From assembly GCA_003116975.1 (NCBI GenBank), contig BGKB01000124.1, positions 1 to 64,000 on the forward strand: 64,000 nt of DNA. Reading direction: 5' to 3'. The position numbers and the translations under genes are program-made. Position 1 is the first letter of the stretch. Every line of letters begins with the position of its first letter. This document shows positions 1-9,916 of this stretch, piece by piece. The DNA comes from Aurantiochytrium sp. KH105. Taxonomy: Eukaryota > Sar > Bigyra > Thraustochytrida > Thraustochytriidae. The notes beneath the pieces were generated by a model that did no database searches, was not told the DNA's origin, and saw nothing but the letters and a program-made list of their open reading frames with translations.

Positions 1-1138
1 GCAGCCACCAGGGACAGCGCGTCTCCTCCTTGCGCCCTGGGCCCCCAGCCAGCCAGCCAGCCTGCCAGCTGTCAGCCCCCAGGCCGCTCTGGCGCAGCGC
101 GCGATGCTGACCCTAGCAGCAGCAGCATCCTCGAGGCGGCTCTCGCGGCGCGTGCCGCAGCTTCGACATCTCTCCTCCTTTTCCCTTCGCCCCTTTCCTT
201 CTGCACACTGCCGCCTCGATTCCCAGAAAGAGGGTGTGCGCTTGCAAGTAGAACCCGGCCGCAGCCGCTGCGACCTTGGCCAACTCGCTCGCTCGCTCGC
301 TCGATTGATCGGTCACCGAAGCAAGAGAGCTCGCAGCGTAGCGGACCGACGCGTAGCCTGTTCGTGCCGCACCAACAGCGGCTCACTCCATGCGCCGGCG
401 TCAGCAGCACCGCGCCTGCCAGCCTCCCCTACTCATCAGCCGCGACTGCCTCGCGCTCCTCATGTCCCCGTCTGCTTCTTTCTTCCCCAGACACTGGGCA
501 GCATCTCGCTTCGGAGAATATCCGGCGCTTACGGAGAAACTCAGGTGTAATGAGAATGTGGAGCCTCCTTTACCCGGCCGACGAGAAAGTTTCTCCGGTC
601 GATCCTCGCAAGCAGCCAGATGCAGAGCGCGAACGATCTCGTGGGTGGGCTCGGCTCGAGGCAAGCGCGCGCGTGCTCGTGCGCGCTCGTACGTACGTGT
701 GGCGCACCCTCCTGCGCTCACTTCGCTGCGCGCCCTTCTTGCCTGCTCTCGACCCGCGCGGCGTATTGGGCGATCGGCTAACGAGCTGAAATTAGACGGT
801 CGTTATCGCCTATCTGCCTGCTGTGCGCTTGCGGCGTCGACATCAAGCGCGAGACGCTCGTAGAGAAGCCGCGCTAAACCAACAGCGCATCCGCCTTGCC
901 CTCGTGCACGTGGTGCCAAGTTTCTCTGGCTGCCGCGCCGCTGCGGTCTCGGCTCCTTTCGCTCGTCGCTTGACAGCGTGCTCTCTCTCGCCGCCAGATT
1001 CCCGTCGTCATCTTGGAGAAAGACGTGTCGACGTTGAATCAGCTGCAAGCGTATACTGGTCCCTGTAGAGCATTAATTTGAAGTTGTGCTCGTGAGGAGG
1101 CCGCGTAAAAAGTTCTTGAGTGCAACGACGTTAAGACG
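1..1138. other. 5' flank of the LRR-kinase gene, no gene seen
   Basis: GC-rich sequence with CTCG runs near 285-305 and CGTACGTACG near 690-700. The open frames here are short, rich in Arg, Ser and Ala, and overlap on both strands, so I treat them as chance. One plus-strand frame from 104 starts like a mitochondrial targeting peptide but has no recognisable continuation. The last 100 bases before 1139 are less GC-rich and probably hold the promoter and 5' UTR of the next gene. Confidence 0.4.
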
Positions 1139-4100
1139 ATGAGCGACGAAGATGAGCTCAACAGAGCGATCGAGACAATCGAAAACGGCGCGACAGAAAT
1201 CGAGTACGTATATGACAGATTGTGAGACCTCCCAAAGTAAGAGCTGACCACAACTCATGTACGCACGTACGCACGCATGGGATGCGACGTAATGCAACCC
1301 TTGACGCGGTTTCGTTCATCTTGGCGGCTCATGTTATGACGAGCGCAGTCTTGGCGAGAATAATATCGGCGACAAGGGCGCCACAGCGCTGGCGAACGCA
1401 CTCGCAAACAATGGGTCACTGCAGTCGCTAGAGTAAGTCATTGCGACAAAGTGAAAGTGGGGCCAGAAGCCCAAGAAGCAAAGAGCTGACCACAACTCAC
1501 GTACGCACGTACGCACGCATGGGATGCGACGGAGGATGCGACGGAATGCATCCCTTGACGCGATTTCGTTCATCTTGGCGTCTCATGCTATGACGAGCGC
1601 AGTCTTTATAGCAACAAGATTGGCGACGAGGGCGCCACATCGCTGGCGAACGCACTCGCGAGCAATGAGTCGCTGCAGACGCTATAGTAAGTCATTGCGA
1701 CAAAGTGAGTGGGGCCAGAAGGCCGAGAAGCAACAAGAGCTGACCACGATCCACGCACGCACGCACGCATGAGATGCGACGAACTGCAACTCTTGGCGCG
1801 ATTTCGTTCATCTTGGCGTCTCATATTATGACGAGCGCAGTCTTGGCGGCAACAATGTCGGCACAAAGGGCGCTACGGCGCTGGCGAACGCACTCACGAG
1901 CAATAATTCGCTGCATAAGCTAGAGTAAGTCATAGTGAAAGTGGGGCCAGAAGCCGAAGAAGCAACAACAGCTGACGACACCCACGTACGCACGCACTCA
2001 CGCATGTGATGCGACGGACTGCAACTCTTGGCGCGATTTCATTTATGTTGGCGTCTCATGTTTTGATGAGCGCAGTCTTGGCGGCAACAATATCGGCGCA
2101 GAGGGCGCTACGGCGCTTGCGAACACACTCGCGAACAATGAATTGCTGCATACGCTAGAGTAAGTCATTGCGAAAAAGTGAGTGGGGCCAGAAGGCCGAG
2201 AAGCAACAAGAGCTGACCACAACTCACGCACGCACGCACATATGATATATGATGGAATGCAACCCTTTGCGCGATTTCGTTCATCTTGGCGTCTCACGTT
2301 ATGACGAGCGCAGTCTTAATAGCAACAATATCGGCGCAGAGGGCGCATCGGCGCTGGCGAACGCACTCCAGAGCAATGAGTCGCTGCAGACGCTTAAGTA
2401 AGACATTGCGACAAGGTAAAAGTGGGGCCAGAATGCCGAGAAGCAACAAGAGCTGACCACAACTCACGCACGCACGCACATATGATATGTGACGGAATGC
2501 ATTCCTTGACGCGATTTCGTTCATCTTGGCGTCTCTTATTATGACGAGCGCAGTCTTTATAGCAACAAGATCGGCGCAGAGGGCGCTTCGGCGCTTGCGA
2601 ACACTCTCGCAAACAAGGAGTCGCTGCAGACGCTGGAGTAAGTCATTTCGACAAAGTAAAAGTGGGGCCGGAAGCCCAAGAAGCAACAAGAGCTGACCAT
2701 GATTCACGTACGCACTCACGCATGGGATGCGATGGACTGCAACTCTTGGCGTGATTTCGTTCATCTTGGCGTCTCGTGATGTGACGAGCGCAGTCTTGGC
2801 GGCAACAATATCGGCGCAGATGGCGCTATGGCGCTAGCAAACGCACTCGCGGACAATGAGTCGCTGCAGACGCTATTGTAAGTCATTGCGACAAAGTAAA
2901 CGTGGGGCCGGAAGCCCAAGAAGCAACAAGAGCTGACCACAGCTCACGTACGCACGCACGCATTGGATGCGACGGACTGCAACTCTTGGCGCGATTTCAT
3001 TTATGTTGGCGTCTCATGTTATGACGAGCGTAGTCTTTATAACAACAATATCGGCGCAGAAGGCGCCACGGCGCTTGCGAACACACTCGCAGACAATGAG
3101 TCGCTGCATACGCTAGAGTAAGTCATTGTGACAAAGCGAAAGTGGGGCAAGAAGGCCGAGAGGCAACAAGAGCTGACCACAACTCACGCACGCACGCACG
3201 CACGCACATATGATATATGACGGAATGCAACCCTTTGCGCGATTTGGTTCATCTTGGCGTCTCATGTTATGACGAGCGCAGTCTTAATAGCAACAATATC
3301 GGCGCAGAGGGCGCAACGGCGCTGGCGAACGCACTCGAGAGCAATGAGTCGCTGCAGACGCTAAAGTAAGTCATTGCGACGAAGTGAAAGTGGGGCCATA
3401 AGCCCAAGAAGGATGCAACAAGAGCTGACCACAACTCACGCACGCACGCACATATGATATGTGACGGAATGCAACCCTCTGCGCGATTTGGTTCATCTTG
3501 GGGTCTCGTGATATAACGAACGCAGGCTTGCCGGCAACAACATCGGCAACAAGGGCGCCACGGAGCTGGCGAACGCACTCGAAAAGCACGAGTCGCTGCA
3601 GACGCTAGGGTAAGTCATTGCGACAAAGTAAAAGTGGGGCCGGAAGCCCAAGAAGCAACAAGAGCTGACCTCATCTCACGTACGCACCCACGCATGGAAT
3701 GCGACGGAATGCAACCCTTGGCGTGATTTCGTTCATCTTGGCGTCTCATATTATGACGAGGGCAGTCTTTATAACAACAATATCGGTGCAGAGGGCGTTA
3801 CGGCGCTAGCAAACGCACTCGCGGACAATGAGTCGCTGCAGACGCTAACGTAAGTCATTGCGACAAAGAGTGAAAGTGGGGCCAGAAGCTCAAGAAGCAA
3901 CAAGAGCTGACCACAGCTCATGTACACACGCACGCACGGGATGCGGCGGAATGCAACCCTTGGCGCGACTTCGTTTATCTTCGCGTCTCATGTTTTGACG
4001 AGCGCAGTATTCGCACCAACAATATCGGCGACGAAGGCGCCACAGCGCTGGCGAAAGCACTCGCGGGGAACAGAACGCTGCAGACGCTAACGTAAGTTTC

Positions 4101-7100
4101 GAAGATAGGCTGTTGAAGTCTGCGCCATCTTTTTCCTGACAATTCCAAAACAGCATCAATCACAACAATCCTGCTCTCGAGGCCGCTCTCAAGCGCAATC
4201 GGGCTTTGTACAAAAAGAGTCTGACGCCTCTCATGCAAGCGTGCAAGAAGGGCGATGTTACGAGGGCAAAAGCACTCGTAGCGGACGGGGCACACATCGA
4301 TGCGCGTGACAGCTTGGGCTTGACCCCAATGGTCCATGCTTGCAATGCCAGCGATGAAAGAACGAGTCTGATCCTAGCCAAGCTTCTTTTCAAGATGAGC
4401 GTAGGCCTTTCGAGCGAGTCCCTCGGGCTGAACAAAGCCCTTGCGCTTGCTTCTTCCGGGGATCGCACGGAGCTATCCGTCTTTCTTTCTTTCGTGCACT
4501 CGCTCCCTCTCGCAATTGCAGACACCAAGACGGCGCGAAACGTTGCACTCAAGCTTTTCAGATCAGGCGTGCACACAGCCAGGACGGCTCGCGGCCTTTT
4601 TTTCTCTCGTCTTTCGACGCTTGGAATGAGCGATATAGACCAGCGTATTGCGTTCGTGAAAATGTTCGCTGTCGAGCCAGGGATGAGCGCTCTAGAAGCG
4701 CTCGCTGCGCAAGCCTCGCTCGCCCGCAAGATGCGTACCGAGATGCGTACCGAGACGCGCAGCGCGGGCACATTCGAGCAATTTTTATCGCTGCAAGACG
4801 AAATTGCAAAAGCGATTGGGCCCAAAAGTCCGGTCGCTGTTCTTGCAAAGTTCGACGCGCAGCAGGAGAATGCAAAGAAAAAGGTTGAAGATTTTGAGAC
4901 ACTTCAAGAGCAAGTCCGCGTCGCACCGGAGCGAGCGCTCGAACGGGATCAAGCTCGAGAGGAAGCTGTACGACTTATCGAAGAAGCTTTGGCGGACGGA
5001 ACTGAAAGCGAGCTTGAAAAATTCAGAAAGGAGTTGGATCCTGAGAAAGTGCTTGACAGCTTTCGAGAGCTGTACTGCGGTTTGGTCGCCGGCGAACCCA
5101 CGATCACCCTTCCACCAGATATTGTGATTACTTCTGAGCGGGTATATGAATCTACGCATAAAGCCCACGATGCCCTCAAGGCATGGATGGAGCGATATAA
5201 GACACGGCGTGCGTATCAGCGCACCGTCGCCGCGATGGACAGACTGAACGAGAAAGCAGCATGTGCGACCATTCTCATGTACCCGAAGAAAAGACGCGAG
5301 CTGGCGCCCCACATTCGAGCTATTGAAGATGCGCTCACGGAGGAAGTAAACGTTTTGTGTGCTGCGGATGCAGATGCGGATGCGGATGCGGATACGGATG
5401 CGGCGCAAAATTCTGTCCTCGAGGCACTTCAACTCGCATGGACAACTATGACCGCATTCTATGAGCGTTTTCTAGCATTTAGCATTATGCGCTTGAAATC
5501 CGCAGCAATGGTACTCGGGCAATTGCTCTCGCGTCTGAAGCCTGGTCTCTCATCCCCGAGCACCGAAGAAGTACAGCGTCTGTTCAATATTATTCAAAGC
5601 AGGACCAGAAAGCGCAAGCGTCTTGCCCTCGATCTTGAAGAGGCCCGCGAGGATGCTAGGAGAGGCACGGAAGAAGCCAAGGCGAGGGTTGTAGGTCTTG
5701 AGGAAAAGCTAACTCAGATCGAGAGCGTGTACAAGCTGGACAGCGAGCTTCGCAGAGCGCGCGCGCGCGTACTGCGCCATGCGGAGGAGCATTATCCCGA
5801 GCTTCTCTCTGATCGAACGTGGCTTGAGCGCATCGACGTGACTGATCCTGCCACTCAGAAGTTATCTGAGCTGGGGCTTTTGCTCTCAAACGCCAAGCGC
5901 AAAGATTTTCAGGAACTCGCAGACCTTGCGCCGAGTTCTGGCAAATCTGTGCTTCAAGTCCGCGACTCGGACGGCCACGTGTTCGTGCTAAAGTCTTTTC
6001 ACCTTGCTAGGGAGGAATGGAGCAGTCGCTTTTACCGCCAAGTCACAGCGCTTGCACAACTCCAGTCGGCCTATATTGTGCGCATACAGGGCGTGTTCAT
6101 GCAGGATGCACGTGAGGGCTACATTTTAATGCCCTTTTACGAAGGCGGCGATCTTGCTACTTGGATCGTCGATAATCCTCATGCAGACTTGGCGACGCGC
6201 AGACGCATTGCTGTCGGTCTTTTGAGCGGCCTGCACGATCTGCACTCACGAGGCCTTGTGCATTGCGATATCAAGCCAGGAAACGTCTTTCTTGCAAAGG
6301 GTCTGTCACCGGTGCTTGGGGACTTTGACGGCGTCCAGAAGCACGACGTGACCATGACGCAGCCTTTGCAGACGACGATTAAATACATGGCGCCCGAGCT
6401 GCGCAACAGAAATGTCGACAAGGTTCAACCTGCCGTGGACATGTTCTCTGTCGGCGTGGTTCTCGCGGAGCTCTTCGAGGACGCAGAGATGTCTGACGCA
6501 ACTCAATCGCTCATTTCGGATCTGCAATCCGCAGACCCGAATCAGCGGCCCACTGCGCTCGAGGCTTTGCGGCACGAGGCCTTTCAGGTCGAGCCTGTGA
6601 AGGTCGCCTCATGTACAATTTGCCTTGACATTTGGCCCGTCAGTGAGGGCGTCTCTTGCGCTGACGGCCACTTTACGTGCAAAGAGTGTCTGAGCGAGTC
6701 GGTTCGCGCCGCTGCTCAGCCTCAGGCTCACGTCAACGTACGACGGGATGGAAGCATGCATTGTATCACGCCGGACTGCAATCTGCTTCTCTCGGGTGCA
6801 ACCATCAGTGCTGCTTTGCCAGACGAAGAGTTCGTAGCATTGCTCAAAATTTTGCGTGAGCACTTTGAGCGAGATGCTGCAGTCGAGCAAGAGCGCCAAG
6901 TGCAACAACGCGTTCAAGCTGCGCTGCAAGACTATGGAGAGGAGTTTGAGGTCCGCAATCATCTCCGCATCATTCAGGCAGAGGTCCTGACGCTGTCCTG
7001 TCCGCGATGCAAGCAGGCCTTTGCCGACTTTGAAGGCTGCTGTGCATTAGAGTGCGCCGCTTGCCCGTGCCACTTCTGCGCATGGTGCTTTGAGGATACG

Positions 7101-7343
7101 GGCAACGACTCTGATGCTTGTCATCGACATGTGGCAAGCTGCACGTCAAAGCCCAGGACGGAGACGGACGCGTTTTTTTCTAGTATGGACGTCGTGCAGA
7201 GTGCCTGGGTCAAGCTTCGGGCTGATCGACTTCAATATTATCTGCGCCATAAAATCGCGAATGAAGCCACACGCGACGCTGTTTACGAGAAGCTGACGCC
7301 GCTGCTGACGCCTGATATCGTGGGTTCGCACTTTATTCCCTAA
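1139..7343 (+). CDS. LRR-ankyrin-coiled coil-protein kinase-RING/IBR protein, 14 exons
   Basis: Spliced gene predicted to give 1420 residues. Exons: 1139-1203, 1349-1432, 1603-1686, 1841-1924, 2076-2159, 2314-2397, 2554-2637, 2794-2877, 3034-3117, 3282-3365, 3526-3609, 3766-3849, 4008-4091 and 4154-7343. All introns are GT..AG and phase 2, and the frame stays open to TAA. Exon 1 encodes an acidic start (MSDEDELN). Exons 2-13 each encode one 28-residue RI/NLRC3-type leucine-rich repeat. The last exon encodes two ankyrin-like repeats (about 380-440), a long helical region (about 580-930), a kinase domain (about 950-1170: VLK lysine, HCDIKPGN loop, DFD in place of DFG, APE) and paired zinc modules (about 1177-1355: CTICLD..DGHFTCKEC, then CPRCKQAF..GCCALECAAC..FCAWC). 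The second module resembles the RING2/IBR part of RBR ubiquitin ligases. The layout suggests a sensor that signals by phosphorylation and ubiquitin transfer; that role is inferred. Confidence 0.82.
1349..4091 (+). repeat. Tandem array of 12 exon-plus-intron units (84-bp LRR exons)
   Basis: Twelve units start at 1349, 1603, 1841, 2076, 2314, 2554, 2794, 3034, 3282, 3526, 3766 and 4008, a spacing of 235-254 bp. Each has an 84-bp exon. The introns between them are about 150-170 bp and look like copies of one another, sharing the donor GTAAGTCATTGCGACAAAG, a GTGGGGCC(A/G)GAAG block, GAGCTGACCAC, an ACGCACG run, and the end GACGAGCGCAG. Intron 1 (1204-1348) has the same 3' portion, but the intron before the last exon (4092-4153) does not. 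So the duplicated unit was intron tail plus exon plus intron head. Confidence 0.9.
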
Positions 7344-7499
7344 CTCTGAAATGTTTTGTTTTGTTACCACGCGAATGAAAGAAGCTTTACCAACTTCTTT
7401 CTCTATCAACTGTGATTGATTGCCGTGTTGAAGAGATGTTCGGCGGAAAGCGCGATCGTGATCGTCGACCTCGCCGACATCGGCTACGAGAATCGGCAA

Positions 7500-8160
7500 C
7501 GAGGTGAGTTGCTGCGGATCGGAGCGTTCTCCGGCAGGAAGCATGACGCGGAGCTCAAATTCGTGAGGCATTCTGTCGAATAGGTTTTCGGTGACTTTTG
7601 AGACATTGTACACGATTTACACCGGGGCGTTGGGTATCGACTTGAGAAAATAATGATACTGTCTGAGATGGCCTTGTTGCGACGTTGCCGAATGATCTTG
7701 GTGAGATGAGAAGTGTCTCTTTTCTTTTGCCAATTGCGCGCTTCCATGTCACTCAACGTGAGACTCGATACGCCTCTGACGATATCTGCGAGCTGACAAT
7801 TTGGCGAGGAGACTTTCAAGAAAAGACCTATGCGCGGAGGTAACGAGGCGCACAGCACGGTCGCGCGTGGTCGCGGTGGCCTCGATCTCGCGTGAGCGAC
7901 CGATTTCGTCAATAACCATGACATTTTTGTTGCTCGTCGTGAACCGCCACCATGGCCTGGACCCTATGGCGCAAATTTATGGGCATTGCAGCCAAATTCG
8001 TTCGATGTATCAACGAAAGAGACTGATCACGGATGATCTTTGATTTGCCACTGCCGGGGTGGGCCAACAATGAGGCGACTGTTTTTGCCACCGAGATTGT
8101 CTTTGAGCCAATCGTTACTCGTGTGACTCGAAACGCGGCACCATGCACTTCGCCTGCGAT
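7500..8160 (-). pseudogene. Broken SpoIIIAA/ycf45-type P-loop ATPase
   Basis: Reading the minus strand from 8150 down, pieces of one protein appear in order but in different frames. First comes a Walker A region (LIVGPP, then after a shift GSGKSKIIRD), then VDTSNEFG, then, past a TAG, a Walker B block (NVMVIDEIGRSREIEA) followed by AVRLVTSAH. After a further shift come LADIVRGVSSLTLSDMEAR and finally ENLFDRMPHEFELRVM near 7545-7600. This order matches the AAA-type ATPase family that includes bacterial SpoIIIAA, plastid Ycf45 and plant SPD1, as I recall it. At least four frame changes and one in-frame stop make a working product unlikely, and short introns do not obviously explain the breaks. 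Confidence 0.6.
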
Positions 8161-9916
8161 GTTCCAGATTTTGCCTCAGGGGACTCGGGCTTGGCTAGCT
8201 TGGCCTACGCACAATTGTTTGGCCAGAAAGCAAAGTTCCGCAGCGCCAGACAGCTGTCCTTGAGCACACGGGCCTGGGTGTCGGAAAAGGTACTCCGATC
8301 TCCTGCCTGGGGATTTGTCCCAGTATCCATCCACCTTGATGGCAGCGCACCATTCCTCGTCCTATAAAAGCAGACCTCCGTGGACCTGCGCCGGCACAGC
8401 GCATTAGCCCCCTGCATGCCAGCGCAGCGCTCTGTTGATGCGGCACTCGTGCTCGACTGTACACTTCGGCTCGCAGACATCGTCCATCGTATTATCGCAG
8501 TAGCTCGTACGCTTTGCCCCCCATCATGGGCCGCAGACCAGGTCGGCGATGGCCTCGTCGTACGACTCGCGCACGTGTGCACTCACTGTCAAGATGAGTA
8601 ACTTTGCTTTGGACTTTGGCGAGCGCTTGCATACTTCTGGCCTACCCCCTCATCTCTTGAGGGAAAACAAGCCACAACAGTGAACGAGGGGGTTACGACC
8701 GAGTCTTTGGGACAAGCACGGGTGCTAAGCGCGAGCGTGAACGAGGACGCAGCACGAGGGCTTGGGCGGCCGCGCGCATGCGGACGAGGGGAGCGCGGAC
8801 GACCACCTTCAGGGCCAAAGAGAGAGATAGGAGAGAAAATTAGAGAGACCTGCAGAAACGGAAAGCGAAAGAACGCGCGCCGAGATGGCGGCAAAACGTG
8901 ACCGCGCCGGCGGACTTTGTGCAGACCACAACGGAAGCCCAAGGTCGAGGTCGTGGCTGGCTAGCTAGCTGGCTGACTCGCGAAAGTGCTCCAGCCCCTG
9001 TTCTCAAGCAAGGTCGACCGAGACGGAACCTCGAGTTCTGGACGATGTGTCCTTGCTCATCATTCACGATCACGATCCACACGACAAAATCATGGCCGGG
9101 CAGTTGATTGAAGTGATCCAACCATGACTCTGCTAAGTTGTCGCGACGGAAATGAAGACCAAGAAAAAGGACACAGACCTCCCTGCGATTGACGTTTCTG
9201 TCGCCGTATACAGGTGCGCGCAGTGCAGTGCAGTGCAGTGCGGCATTGGCAGGGGACGAGGCTCATTCTGCCGCGCGTCGGCCAGTCTCCTCATCGCGCA
9301 CAGAATCATCTTGGCGCCGCGCCCCCAAGCCTATTGCGCCCGCCAGCCCGCCAGCTTTCCGCTGCCGAACTAACCTGCACCGCAGACGTGCGGGAAAGCT
9401 TTTTTTCATGCCAGACGGAAGTTGCACGCTCTTTGGCGCTGCATGCTAGGACCTCGAAAACCTGATCTTTTCACGCGGTCTGAACTTTTTTTGTTGTCCA
9501 TGGTCTCCGAAGACCCGGCATTCGCGGACGGCAGCGACTTCGTTTACAATGCATCATGTGTGCACTCCTTTTCTACAGCAAGTATCTCTCTGCCGCCGCT
9601 GCTGCGACACCAAGTATCACGTCGGCATGTCCAACGCACCACCACGCGCAAGTTCGCGACGGCGAGCAGAACCCCCTGCGAGGCACGCCTCGAGCTGCGC
9701 AATAGCGCGCAGAACTTTGACGAGCGATTCGCTCTCGTGAATCACCCGCGAGCGCAACGCGAGCGCAACGCGAGCGCAACGCGGGCGCGTGCTCTGTCTC
9801 GTTTCTCCTTTGGCTACAGACCCAGAACGACGCTCGCTCGGGAAGGGGAGTGCTCGTGCACGCGCGCGCGCACAAGCAAGAAGGGGGAGGGAGAGAGGGA
9901 AGCGCTCGCGCGCGCG
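8161..9916. other. Intergenic stretch with one coding-like fragment
   Basis: Mostly GC-rich sequence with a GTGCA microsatellite at 9225-9243 and no convincing gene. One minus-strand segment, about 9010-9165, reads like protein (LHFRRDNLAESWLDHFNQL, then FVVWIVIVNDEQGHIV) and then runs into low-complexity frame. It may be a relic or an exon of an unrecognised gene. The frame open upstream of 9917 on the plus strand is Arg-rich and not credible as coding. Confidence 0.35.

Noticed and set aside
104-550. Plus-strand frame starting like a mitochondrial targeting peptide
   Set aside because: After 35 residues it becomes Arg/Ser/Pro-rich noise with no domain; overlapping frames on both strands are equally long.
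1204-4007. Regularly spaced repeats of about 240 bp resembling a CRISPR-like or satellite array
   Set aside because: Repeats contain conserved splice sites around an open 84-bp exon, and the spacing and length do not fit CRISPR.
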